In this document: piece by piece, positions 51,728 to 60,136 of the stretch | Position numbering within the stretch: the first letter of the stretch is position 1 | How the letters are laid out: each line of letters opens with the position of its first letter | Assembly (NCBI RefSeq): GCF_001443045.1 | Contig: NZ_LKPJ01000013.1 | Coordinates: forward strand, 169,628-229,927 | Origin: Burkholderia ambifaria | GTDB taxonomy: Bacteria; Pseudomonadota; Gammaproteobacteria; Burkholderiales; Burkholderiaceae | DNA length: 60,300 nt | Direction of reading: 5' to 3' | Position numbers and translations under genes: made by a program | The notes under the pieces: model-generated | The model's database searches: none | Told to the model about the DNA's origin: nothing | Seen by the model: the letters and a program-made list of their open reading frames with translations, nothing else

Positions 51728-52705
51728 ATGGGATCGCCTGATATCTCGAACGCGAATTATCGTGTTGACGAATCGCTCGTATCGCTCGCCAAATGGGAGC
51801 AGGCGGCGGCGCAATGCTGCGTTCCGCTTGCCATATCGCACGAGCGAGATGCGCACTTCTCGGGAAGCATACAAAGCGCGACGATCGCCGATGTCTGCGT
51901 CTCACGAATTTCCGGCGGACGGCATGTCGCCGAGCATGATGTCGCATCGGTCTCCAACACGGACGGAGACTATATCCTTGCCGGCCTGCAGTTGCAGGGG
52001 GCCGGCAAGTTGATTCAGGACGGACGTTCCGCTTCCGTCGAGCATCACGACCTCGTTTTTTTCGACTCGCGCAGACCGTTTCGCTGGGAGCTCTCCGAGC
52101 CGTTCGACCAAATCTGCATACGGTTCCCGATGTCGCTGGTCACGTACCGGATCCCGCTTCGGGACACCTTCGTCGCCCATACGATTTCCGGCACGCAAGG
52201 CCTGGGCATGCTCGTGGCTCAACACCTCATCACACTGTGCGCCGAACGCGACCGGCTCGCCCGTTCTCCGAGCGCGCCGCAAATTTCCACGTCGGCTGCG
52301 GATATGGTCGGCGGGCTGCTGGCGGAGTGGATGCAAGTCCGCCCCGGCCCTCGAACCAATCTTCATGCGATGCACTTGCAACAGTTGCGTCAGTTCATCT
52401 CGAACAATCTTCGGAACCCCGATTTGAATGCCGACATGGCGGCAGCAGCGCTGGGCATGTCGGCACGCTATCTTCATCGCCTCGTTCAACTAGATGAAAC
52501 CACCATCGGCCGTATGATTCTCGTTGCCAGACTGGAGCGCTGTGCGCAGTGGCTCTCGCTGAAATGCTATGCAACTTGCTCGATCGAGCAGATCGCGGGA
52601 ACCTGGGGATTTGCGAGCGCGGCGCATTTCAGTCGAGCGTTTCGTGCTCATTACATGAAAACGCCGCGCGAATACCGGCTAATCCATCAGTCGACAGCGT
52701 CCTGA
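51728..52705 (+). CDS. AraC-family transcriptional regulator
   Basis: This 325-residue protein has a C-terminal AraC/XylS double helix-turn-helix domain (about 225-320; MAAAALGMSARYLHRLVQLD and the second helix pair IEQIAGTWGFASAAHFSRAF). The N-terminal half resembles the ligand-binding part of NitR/FeaR-like regulators. I chose ATG at 51728, preceded by GGAAGA at 51715-51720; the upstream TTG is weaker. It converges on the nitrilase gene and overlaps its 3' end by 19 bp, so it is a candidate controller of the nitrilase operon. Confidence 0.85.
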   Translation: MGSPDISNANYRVDESLVSLAKWEQAAAQCCVPLAISHERDAHFSGSIQSATIADVCVSRISGGRHVAEHDVASVSNTDGDYILAGLQLQGAGKLIQDGRSASVEHHDLVFFDSRRPFRWELSEPFDQICIRFPMSLVTYRIPLRDTFVAHTISGTQGLGMLVAQHLITLCAERDRLARSPSAPQISTSAADMVGGLLAEWMQVRPGPRTNLHAMHLQQLRQFISNNLRNPDLNADMAAAALGMSARYLHRLVQLDETTIGRMILVARLERCAQWLSLKCYATCSIEQIAGTWGFASAAHFSRAFRAHYMKTPREYRLIHQSTAS

Positions 52706-53733
52706 TGGTCGTCGGTGTCGCTCGGTGCGCCCTCCCGCGCCGGCAACGGCGACCTGCACGACGCATCGCTTTGGCCGGCATGCTCCACGCACCGCCGCGG
52801 TTGCTTGTCGAACCAGAGTCGCAAGACGTCGGGGCGCGCGTAGTGCCCGACGGGATCCGCTGCCGCCTTCGCGAGCGAGATGCGCGCGAGGTCGATGTCA
52901 ACGTACAGCAACCCTTCCGTCGCCTCCGGTAGTTTCTCGACGAGCGATTCTCCGTCCGGCCCGTACGCCACGGCGTGCCCGCCGCCGGCACGGATCATCG
53001 CACGCTTGTCTGCCGTGTCGCACAACATGTCGACCATTTGCTCGCTGATCACCGCGCACGGTGCGAGCACGAAGCACGAACCCTCAACGGCATAAACCCG
53101 GCTGACCGCGTTGTTCACCTCATGCCCGAGCGCGGGCGCGAATTCATACATGGAGAAACTCGGCCAAGCCGCGACGTGCACCTGTTCGTGCTGCGCATAC
53201 ATCGCGTACTTGGTCAGGGGCTGAATGTGCTCCCAGCAACACAATGCACCGACGCGGCCGATATCGAGATCGTGCACGGCCAGATCGCTGCCGTCGCCAT
53301 CGCCGAACACAGTGCGCTCGACATGAGTCGGTCGCAGCTTGCGGCGCGTGGCGATAGTCGCGCCATCCGGACCGATGATCCACTGCGCGATATAAAGGCT
53401 GCCGCCGGATCGCTCCGACAAGCCCAGTACCACGGTCATCTTGTTGCGTGCCGCGGCGTCCCTCAGAGCCGCTGCTTGCGGCCCGTCATACGTCATCGAA
53501 TTGTCGAAATAGCGCTGGACGAAGCCTGCCCCAAGCGCCCATGCGGGAGATCCAAGCCACACATGGAACGGATAGCCCGGCAGCCAGGTTTCCGGAAATG
53601 CAATCAGCGAGGCTCCCTTTTGTCCGGCTTCGTCGATCAAGGCGATCGTTTTATCGATCCCTCTATCGAGGTTCAGGAATTCGGGAGCAGCCTGAACGAC
53701 TGCCGCAACGTACTTCGGATGTTCTAGTGCCAT
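52687..53733 (-). CDS. Nitrilase, arylacetonitrilase-like
   Basis: This 348-residue enzyme has the nitrilase catalytic triad: E48 in FPETWLPGYP, K132 in RRKLRPTHVER, and C166 in ALCCWEHIQPL. The size and the HVWLGSP region match true nitrilases rather than amidases. It hydrolyses a nitrile to acid and ammonia; with the neighbouring genes mandelonitrile to mandelate is the likely reaction. I chose ATG at 53733, the conserved N-terminus. It is the third gene of a leftward unit with the porin and the MFS carrier. Confidence 0.9.
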   Translation of the reverse strand: MALEHPKYVAAVVQAAPEFLNLDRGIDKTIALIDEAGQKGASLIAFPETWLPGYPFHVWLGSPAWALGAGFVQRYFDNSMTYDGPQAAALRDAAARNKMTVVLGLSERSGGSLYIAQWIIGPDGATIATRRKLRPTHVERTVFGDGDGSDLAVHDLDIGRVGALCCWEHIQPLTKYAMYAQHEQVHVAAWPSFSMYEFAPALGHEVNNAVSRVYAVEGSCFVLAPCAVISEQMVDMLCDTADKRAMIRAGGGHAVAYGPDGESLVEKLPEATEGLLYVDIDLARISLAKAAADPVGHYARPDVLRLWFDKQPRRCVEHAGQSDASCRSPLPAREGAPSDTDDHQDAVD

Positions 53734-53768
53734 TTGAGTACCTGTGATTGAACTGAACACCGTTCCGA

Positions 53769-54827
53769 CTAGAACCGGTGTTGAATGCCTACCGACGCTG
53801 CCAGCGTATTGCCGTCCGGGATGCGGGTAAGGTCGCCGTTTGCGGCGACGCCGGTTCCCATGCCGCCATGATTGTCGACAAGCGCGACTTGCGCATAAAG
53901 CGACGTCCTCACCGACAACGAGTACATGCCGCCCACCGAATACATCAGCGAGTGACTGCCGCTCGCCGATCTGTCCTTCGAGTAGTACACCCCGCAGTCC
54001 AGGAGAATCGGAGCAGACGGCTTCCATGAGAGCCCGCCACCGTAGGTCATGTAGTTCGGGCTGCCAGGCGCCGCGTTATTGCGCAGGCGAATGGCGAGCG
54101 CGTAACCGGTGACCGATTCGAACGAATATGACGCCCCCAGCGTGGCACCGTCTATCGCCGTCTGGCCTGAGGTCGTGTCTTTCGCCTGATAGTACGCGGC
54201 GTCGGCGGAGAACGGTCCTGCCTCGTATGTCAGTGACCCGGAGAGCCGACGCCCCTTGACGCCGCTCCCTGCAATTCCGCCCGGTGCGTACTGAACGCTG
54301 CCCGTGAAGCCGCCGAGTGTCGGTGACGTGTACACGAATGAGTTGGCATCGAAAATCCCGTTGATTCCGATCTTGCCCAGATATTCCGTGAACGCGCTCG
54401 CGAAATTGGACATGGCTCGCGGGTCGCGGCCGCCGATCGCCAGAAAGAACGGCGAAAATTGCAGGCCAGCCTTGATGTCGCCGAAACCACCCGTTGCCTG
54501 GACGTACGCGTGTCGGCCAAAAATACCGCCGTTGGAATTACCGAACTGCCCCGTCGTCGTCGAGAACCCGTTCTCGAGCGCGAAACCGATTTTGGTCCCG
54601 CCGCCGATGTCTTCCTGTCCTTTCAGCCCCCAGATCGACGGCGCCCATCCGCCATCGAGCGCTCCCTTCAACGCCCCGGCGTTGCCGGAGGACTTGGTTT
54701 GGTAGACAAGGCCCGTATCGACGATGCCATACAAAGTGACATTCGACTGACCAAAGGCGTGCGTCGATACGCCTCCCAGAGTTGCCATGGCCAGAAAGGC
54801 AACTGACGGTCGCTGAAGCATTTTCAT
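53769..54827 (-). CDS. Gram-negative (OmpC-type) porin of the nitrilase operon
   Basis: This 352-residue protein has a signal peptide ending VSTHAFGQ and the Burkholderia porin start SNVTLYGIVDTGLVYQT. The body is a set of amphipathic beta strands and it ends with the outer-membrane C-terminal signature GIQHRF. It would let small hydrophilic substrates cross the outer membrane. It lies 35 bp upstream of the nitrilase and 20 bp after the MFS gene, so it probably serves uptake of the operon's substrate. Confidence 0.9.
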   Translation of the reverse strand: MKMLQRPSVAFLAMATLGGVSTHAFGQSNVTLYGIVDTGLVYQTKSSGNAGALKGALDGGWAPSIWGLKGQEDIGGGTKIGFALENGFSTTTGQFGNSNGGIFGRHAYVQATGGFGDIKAGLQFSPFFLAIGGRDPRAMSNFASAFTEYLGKIGINGIFDANSFVYTSPTLGGFTGSVQYAPGGIAGSGVKGRRLSGSLTYEAGPFSADAAYYQAKDTTSGQTAIDGATLGASYSFESVTGYALAIRLRNNAAPGSPNYMTYGGGLSWKPSAPILLDCGVYYSKDRSASGSHSLMYSVGGMYSLSVRTSLYAQVALVDNHGGMGTGVAANGDLTRIPDGNTLAASVGIQHRF

Positions 54828-54847
54828 TTGAAGGTCTCCAATGGAAT

Positions 54848-56107
54848 TTAGTTTTTCTGTGCGGTCAGGCTTTCATGCGTCGTGGCGTGACCGCGCCTTC
54901 CCGGTGCGGTTTCCCTCAGCAGAAAGGCGAGCAGAAAACCGGCGCCGAGCGCGGCAGAGGCAAACAGGATCGTGAACTGAAGGCCCATATGCTGAGCAAT
55001 GAAGCCGGCAATGGCTGGCGCGACACCACCGCCGAAAATCTCGCCGGCGCCTACGACTGCGCCCACCGCGGACGAGGTCAGGGATGAAGGCACGGCCTCG
55101 GCCGCAACCGGACCCGCCATCAGCGAGATCGCGCCGCAGCAGAAGAAGGCAATCGCAAACAGGAGCACGAACAACACCGCCGGAACAGTCGGCGCATAAG
55201 CGAAGGCGAGCAAGGACGCACAGCCGGCAAGGAAGGTGATCTTCGCGGCATTCCTGCGCCCGATGGAGTCGGATATGCCGCACACGAAGATCTGACCGGC
55301 AAATCCACCAAATCCGAGGCCAGACATCACGAAGCCCATCTGTGCCGTCGGCATGTGACGGAAGTCGGTCAGATACACCGGGGTAATGGCCGCGAGAACG
55401 AACAGTCCGGCCATTGCACAGAAGATGGCACCCATGCCGACGCGCACGTTGCCGTAACGGAGCACCGAACCCCAACTTTCCCGGTGCTGTGCGCGATCGG
55501 GCGACTCCGTCGAGGCAATGTGAGCCGGTTCACGAATCGTTCGGTACATCAGGAATGCGAGCACCAACCCCGGTGCGGCGACGATTGCGAACACGAGGCG
55601 CCACGAAGGAACGACCGACAGCAGCTGCGTGGCGATAATCGGCCCAAGACCGAGCCCGAAAAGTGCGAAGCAGCCCTGAATGATTCCCAGGTTCAGCCCG
55701 CGCCGGGCGGGGGGCGACGCGTCGTCTCCTGCCGCGAAGCTGGCGGGACAATACGCGCCTTCGGTGATGCCCATCAGTACGCGCGTCATCATGAGCACGC
55801 CGACACCGCCAACGAGGCCGGTTGACCCCGACAGCAGCGAAAACAGGATGATGGCGGGAATCAAGATCTTGCGCCTGCCGACTGTGTCCGACAGACGTCC
55901 CATCAAGATCGCGGACACACCCCACGCAAGGCCCAGCACGGCCGTGACGTTGCCGAGATCCTGATAGGTGAGACCCAAATCCCGCATCATTTGCGGGAAC
56001 AGCGGTGTAATGAGCCAGCGGTCGAGACCCACCAGCCCGAAGCCAAGCGCGAGCAACACAATCGCCCGCCGTTCATATGTCGAATTTGATCTGATGTTTG
56101 AATTCAT
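54848..56107 (-). CDS. MFS transporter, first gene of the nitrilase operon
   Basis: This 419-residue protein has 12 predicted membrane helices, the MFS loop motif GRLSDTVGRRK between helices 2 and 3, and a related motif in the second half (GISDSIGRRN). It resembles organic-anion carriers, but the substrate is not evident. I chose ATG at 56107, preceded by AGGGGG, because the earlier in-frame start adds 17 residues without similarity. It begins the leftward unit MFS-porin-nitrilase. Confidence 0.85.
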   Translation of the reverse strand: MNSNIRSNSTYERRAIVLLALGFGLVGLDRWLITPLFPQMMRDLGLTYQDLGNVTAVLGLAWGVSAILMGRLSDTVGRRKILIPAIILFSLLSGSTGLVGGVGVLMMTRVLMGITEGAYCPASFAAGDDASPPARRGLNLGIIQGCFALFGLGLGPIIATQLLSVVPSWRLVFAIVAAPGLVLAFLMYRTIREPAHIASTESPDRAQHRESWGSVLRYGNVRVGMGAIFCAMAGLFVLAAITPVYLTDFRHMPTAQMGFVMSGLGFGGFAGQIFVCGISDSIGRRNAAKITFLAGCASLLAFAYAPTVPAVLFVLLFAIAFFCCGAISLMAGPVAAEAVPSSLTSSAVGAVVGAGEIFGGGVAPAIAGFIAQHMGLQFTILFASAALGAGFLLAFLLRETAPGRRGHATTHESLTAQKN

Positions 56108-56601
56108 GGTGCAACCCCCTTGCGTCTCCCGCAACCAGTCCTGAGCATGTACGTCCACTTGTTGACCCTCTCCGGCATGTACCGCATGTCGGAGTGGCGT
56201 CAGGGCAATCGTGCGTCGCGGAAATTTTCAGAGGTTGACTGACAGCGAACTGCTTCTTGACGTGGAGCGCATCGCATAAAAAGCATCGACACGGCGCAGA
56301 TTGATGCGAGGGAGCACTTGTAAATCGGATGTAAAGTACATCCATCAGGAAAAATGACAGCAACCCGCGTCGGCGTTCGCGTCGAGTTCGCTGCAATCGA
56401 TGCACCAGCGCTAAGCGCAAGTTTCCAGGAAACCCGAAATCGGGCGACGTTGCGATTCCACGCAATTTCGCAGCGGACCTTTCCTGTGCAGCGCCTTAAT
56501 CGACCGTCACACGATCTCCAATAATGACCGCTCGATCCGTCGGCCCACGTGCCGACGCGACCCACCGGCGATCGGGCCGGAGACCAACGATAAAAAATCC
56601 T
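56108..56601. promoter_or_regulatory. Divergent intergenic region with a 7-bp palindrome
   Basis: This ~490-bp gap lies between the leftward MFS gene and the rightward porin gene. The clearest element is GGATGTAAAGTACATCC at 56327-56343, a perfect 7-bp inverted repeat with a 3-nt centre, AT-richer than its surroundings. It is a good operator candidate for the nitrilase operon or the porin. No other gene-like frame is convincing. Confidence 0.5.
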
Positions 56602-57849
56602 ATGCATTCCTATAAGACTGGACAGCCCGCCGGCACGCGCGCTGCTGTGACGCACGCCGGCCGTCGCACCAGTGCGCTCCCGGAGACCATGATTGCTGCT
56701 TGCGTGGCCGGATTCATTCCGTGCGTCGCGCACGCGCAGAGCAGCGTGACGCTGTACGGCCTGATCGATACGTCGATCACCTACGCAACCAATCAGCGGA
56801 CGCAAGGCGCCGGTTCTCCGGGCAGCGGCAGCGTCGCGCTGACGAGCGGCGCATTGAACGCATCGCGCTGGGGGCTGCGCGGCCGTGAGGATCTCGGTGG
56901 CGGGACAGCCGCGGTCTTCGCGCTCGAAAATGGCTTCTCGGGCACGACCGGCAAGCTGTCGCAGAAAGGCGTCGACATGTTCGGCCGTCAGGCGTGGATC
57001 GGTGTGAGTTCGCGCACGGCCGGCACGCTCACGTTCGGCCGCCAGTACGACCTGATCCTCGATTTCGTGACGCCGCTTGGTGCGTCGGGCCCCGGCTGGG
57101 GTGGCAATCTCGCGGTACACCCGTACGACAACGACGACTCGAACCGCAACCTGCGCATCAATCACGCGGTGAAGTACACGAGCCCGACGTATCGCGGGCT
57201 GACGTTTGGCGCGCTGTACGGGTTCTCGAACACGGCCGGCGCATTCTCGAACAACGCCGTCTGGAGCGCGGGGCTCGGCTATGCGAACGGACCGCTGAAG
57301 CTCGGCGCCGGTTACCTTAAGATCAGCCGCGACCGCAACGCGTCGAACCCGGACGGCGCACTGAGCACGGTCGACGGCTCGGCGACGATCACGGGCGGCA
57401 ACCAGCGGGTCTGGGCCGTGGCCGGCCGCTATGCGTTCGGTCTGCATTCGGTCGGCGCCGCGTGGTCGCACTCGGCCACCGACGGCGTGAGTGGCGTGCT
57501 CCAGGGCGGCGGCATCACGCCGCTGAAGGGTGAATCGCTGGTCTTCGACAACTTCACGGTCGACGGCCGCTATTGCGTCACGCCGGCGTTCAGCCTGTCC
57601 GCCGCGTACACGTACACGATGGGCCGTTTCGACACGCGCACGGGCCAGACGCGCCCGAAATGGAACCACGTGGTCACGCAGGCTGGCTATGCGTTCTCGA
57701 ACCGCACGGACGCGTATCTCGAAGCCGTCTATCAAAGCGTGAGCGGCGGCAACGGCAATCCGGCGTTCAACGCAACCGTGTGGACGATGACGCCATCCGC
57801 CAACAGCAACCAGGTCGTCGTCGCGCTCGGATTGCGGCACAAGTTCTGA
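56602..57849 (+). CDS. Second Gram-negative porin
   Basis: The mature protein starts QSSVTLYGLIDTSITYATN and ends GLRHKF, both typical of Burkholderia OmpC-like porins. Conserved blocks include WGLRGREDLGGG and AVFALENGFSG. The start is uncertain. The ATG at 56602 gives 415 residues with an unusually long, basic N-terminal extension before the hydrophobic signal core (about MIAACVAGFIPCVAHA); upstream and internal ATGs are alternatives. It is divergent from the nitrilase operon and may share its regulation. Confidence 0.85.
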   Translation: MHSYKTGQPAGTRAAVTHAGRRTSALPETMIAACVAGFIPCVAHAQSSVTLYGLIDTSITYATNQRTQGAGSPGSGSVALTSGALNASRWGLRGREDLGGGTAAVFALENGFSGTTGKLSQKGVDMFGRQAWIGVSSRTAGTLTFGRQYDLILDFVTPLGASGPGWGGNLAVHPYDNDDSNRNLRINHAVKYTSPTYRGLTFGALYGFSNTAGAFSNNAVWSAGLGYANGPLKLGAGYLKISRDRNASNPDGALSTVDGSATITGGNQRVWAVAGRYAFGLHSVGAAWSHSATDGVSGVLQGGGITPLKGESLVFDNFTVDGRYCVTPAFSLSAAYTYTMGRFDTRTGQTRPKWNHVVTQAGYAFSNRTDAYLEAVYQSVSGGNGNPAFNATVWTMTPSANSNQVVVALGLRHKF

Positions 57850-57918
57850 TACCTGCGCTGGTTCGCGCCCGACAGGCGGTCGTCGTTTAAGCCTCGCTTA
57901 ATCGTCGCTGCCTACGCT

Positions 57919-57948
57919 GGAATGGCCGCGCCGGTGCGCGGCCATTCC
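57919..57948. repeat. Perfect 13-bp hairpin after the second porin
   Basis: GGAATGGCCGCGC pairs fully with GCGCGGCCATTCC around a 4-nt CGGT loop. It lies about 70 bp after the porin stop and would terminate or stabilise its transcript, although there is no T tract. A small TTAAGC/GCTTAA palindrome precedes it at 57887-57901. Confidence 0.6.
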
Positions 57949-58111
57949 GTGCGCGATACGCTTGCGCCGCACGCGCCTGCGCAGGCGAAAAGCCGGGATT
58001 GCAACGCAACGCAACACAACGGGCACGCGCTGCGGGCGCGGCGCTGCATGTTGCCCGCGCGCCACGCGCCCTCCTGGTGCACAGCGCCCTTCGACGAAGG
58101 CGGAGCACGTC

Positions 58112-58738
58112 ATGGACACCCCTTCCCCGCCGCTTCAAACGATCGACGTGCAGCGGCGCACGTTGCTCATCGCGACGACCGTCACCGGCGGCATCGGCTG
58201 CCTCGCGACCGCGATTCCGTTCGTCGACTCGCTGTCGCCGCCGGCCAGTGCGCTGGCAGCCGGCGCGCCGGTCACGGTCGACATCGGCTGGCTCGCCGAA
58301 GGCGCGATGATGACGGTCGGATGGCGCGGCAAGCCGGTCTTCATCGTCAACCGGACGGCCGCGATGCTCGATGCCGTGACGAAAGCCACGCCGATGGTCG
58401 CGGATCCCGCCACGCTGCATCCGTTCTCGATGCCGTTGCCAGACTATTGCCGCAATCCGTTCCGCGCGCGGGCCAATCGCCGCAACCTGCTGGTGGTGGT
58501 CGGCGTCTGCACGCATCTGGGCTGCACGCCGATTCCGCGCTTCCAGGCGGGTGCGCAGCCGAACCTGCCCGACGACTGGCCGGGCGGATTCCTGTGCCCG
58601 TGCCACGGCTCGACCTACGATCTCGCCGGGCGCGTGTTCCGCGACAAGCCCGCGCCGCAGAACCTGGACGTACCGCGCTATCTGTTCACGTCGCGCACCG
58701 AACTCGTGATCGGCCGGGACGAGCACGGCGACGCGTGA
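58112..58738 (+). CDS. petA: Stand-alone Rieske iron-sulfur protein (ubiquinol-cytochrome c reductase type)
   Basis: This 208-residue protein has a twin-arginine-type N-terminus (QRRTLLI) with a membrane helix, and the Rieske cluster ligands CTHLGC and CPCHGS, both intact. These are the residues that hold the 2Fe-2S centre and form the stabilising disulfide. It transfers electrons from quinol to cytochrome c1 in the bc1 complex. No petB or petC is adjacent, so this may be a second copy for an alternative role or a displaced subunit. Confidence 0.85.
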   Translation: MDTPSPPLQTIDVQRRTLLIATTVTGGIGCLATAIPFVDSLSPPASALAAGAPVTVDIGWLAEGAMMTVGWRGKPVFIVNRTAAMLDAVTKATPMVADPATLHPFSMPLPDYCRNPFRARANRRNLLVVVGVCTHLGCTPIPRFQAGAQPNLPDDWPGGFLCPCHGSTYDLAGRVFRDKPAPQNLDVPRYLFTSRTELVIGRDEHGDA

Positions 58739-58740
58739 CG

Positions 58741-58775
58741 CCGCTGCCCGCTGCCCGCTGCCCGCTGCCCGCTGC
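58741..58775. repeat. Short tandem repeat, heptamer CCGCTGC in about five copies
   Basis: The sequence after the Rieske stop repeats CCGCTGC with a 7-bp period. It is non-coding and of a kind prone to slippage. It overlaps no recognisable signal. Confidence 0.8.
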
Positions 58776-59070
58776 TGCGGAATCGCGCATCCCGCGCCGC
58801 TCGCGCAAGCAAGAATGCGTCCTGCCCCGTTTCCGCGCGAAATAGACGAAGAAACTGGTCACGCTGTGACATTTTTCCTAATCTAGTTGCAGCGGCGCCG
58901 TGATTCGGCGTTCCTGCGGAGACAATCTTTCATATGGCACATCGCTGGCTTACGAAAGTGCATCGCACGACGCACGGAAGCCGGCACTTTCGTGCCGTCT
59001 CGGCCGGATTCGTGACATGCCGGTTCGCACCCGCGACGCTTTCCACGCAGTCAACCGCAGGAGACGCACA
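58776..59070. promoter_or_regulatory. Gap before the Pal-like gene with a 10-bp inverted repeat
   Basis: ACGAAAGTGC (58952-58961) and GCACTTTCGT (58984-58993) are a perfect inverted repeat with a 22-nt spacer. It could be a terminator-like structure or an operator for the next gene. An AT-rich run (TTTTTCCTAATCTAGTT, about 58866-58886) may contain the promoter. There is no convincing gene. Confidence 0.4.
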
Positions 59071-59562
59071 ATGAGCAAAACGAACCGATTTGCGGTGCTG
59101 GCAGCTTTCGCCCTGCTGGCGGGTTGCCACCACGCGGCGAAAACGCCCGAGAATGCCGGCATGGCACCGGCGCCCTCGAGCGAGGCGGTCGCCACGGTTT
59201 CGGCCGACGATCTCAACAATCCGAACAGCCCGCTCGCAAAGCGCAGCGTCTATTTCGACTTCGACCAGTATTCCGTGAAGCCGGAATACCAGTCGCTGCT
59301 GCAGGCGCATGCCGACTACCTGCGCAGCCATCCGTCGCGCCATGTGCTGATCCAGGGCAACACCGACGAACGCGGCACGTCCGAATACAACCTCGCGCTC
59401 GGCGAACGCCGTTCGCAGGCCGTCATGAGCGCGCTTGAAACGCTGGGCGTGCAGGCCTCGCAACTCGAAGCGGTCAGCCTCGGCAAGGAAAAACCGGTCG
59501 CGCTCGGCCACGACGAAGATTCATGGGCACAGAACCGTCGCGCCGATCTCGTCTATCGTTGA
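59071..59562 (+). CDS. Pal-like OmpA-family lipoprotein
   Basis: This 163-residue protein has a lipobox (LLAGC, Cys about residue 19) and a C-terminal OmpA-like domain with SVYFDFDQYSVKPEY, HVLIQGNTDERGTSEYN and the terminal NRRADLVYR. The sequence closely follows peptidoglycan-associated lipoprotein Pal. No tol genes are adjacent, so it is probably a paralogue of the main pal. It links the outer membrane to peptidoglycan. The ATG at 59071 follows AGGAGAC. Confidence 0.86.
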   Translation: MSKTNRFAVLAAFALLAGCHHAAKTPENAGMAPAPSSEAVATVSADDLNNPNSPLAKRSVYFDFDQYSVKPEYQSLLQAHADYLRSHPSRHVLIQGNTDERGTSEYNLALGERRSQAVMSALETLGVQASQLEAVSLGKEKPVALGHDEDSWAQNRRADLVYR

Positions 59563-59672
59563 GCGGATGCCGCCGCAGTGGCGGCATCCGGCCACGCTTC
59601 ATCCGTAGCCAGTCATGCAGCGACTCGCCGGGGCGCACCGCTCGCCCCGGCTGCGCGTCGTTGCGATACGAC

Positions 59673-60012
59673 TCAGCTCGTCTGGTTCATGCGCGCCATC
59701 ATCCCGGCCGTCTCGTCGCGGCCGGGCGCGCAGCGCAGCGCCATCACGTACACGATCACGCTCCACACCGACACGGCGAGGCTGTCCCGGCCGAAACCGA
59801 TCGCGCCGAGGCCGCCGCCGATCCCGCCCAGCCACGACAGCAGCCAGAGCCCGCCGAACCACGGCAGCAGCCACGCGATGTGCTTCCAGCCGAATTCGCG
59901 CGTGCTGCGGCGCAGGATCGCGTGATGGTACCGCGCATACGCGACGAACCCGATCGCCACCAGCGAGCACCAGCGAGAACCAGCGAGAACAGGAAATTGT
60001 CGGTGCGAATGT
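59673..60012 (-). pseudogene. Small membrane protein gene apparently frameshifted by a 10-bp tandem repeat
   Basis: The downstream part of this leftward frame codes for a clear membrane protein (AILRRSTREFGWKHIAWLLP, then GGLWLLSWLGGIGGG and VWSVIVYVMALR), ending at 59673. Upstream, the natural continuation DNFLFSLVAIGFVAYARYHH is split between two frames by three near-identical 10-bp units around 59958-59987. One unit alone would restore it. The present frame has a TTG start at 60032 and an unnatural N-terminus. No family is recognised. Confidence 0.5.
59958..59991. repeat. 10-bp tandem repeat within a coding frame
   Basis: Units CACCAGCGAG, CACCAGCGAG and AACCAGCGAG follow one another, then AACAGG. 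The copy number shifts the reading frame of the leftward membrane-protein gene: one or four copies would be in frame, three are not. Confidence 0.75.
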
Positions 60013-60136
60013 CGATCTGGACCGATACGCAAAAAGCATGGAATAAACCGCCCGCCGGAAACGTTTCGTCATCGCGCGCTCGCCGGTTCACGCGAACCGC
60101 GTGGCCGCGCAGCCTGCGCGGCGAAAGGAGAGTGAA

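Noticed and set aside
58741..58775. CCGCTGC tandem repeat considered as a CRISPR or regulatory array
   Set aside because: The 7-bp unit has no spacers and lies in non-coding DNA; it is a simple tandem repeat.
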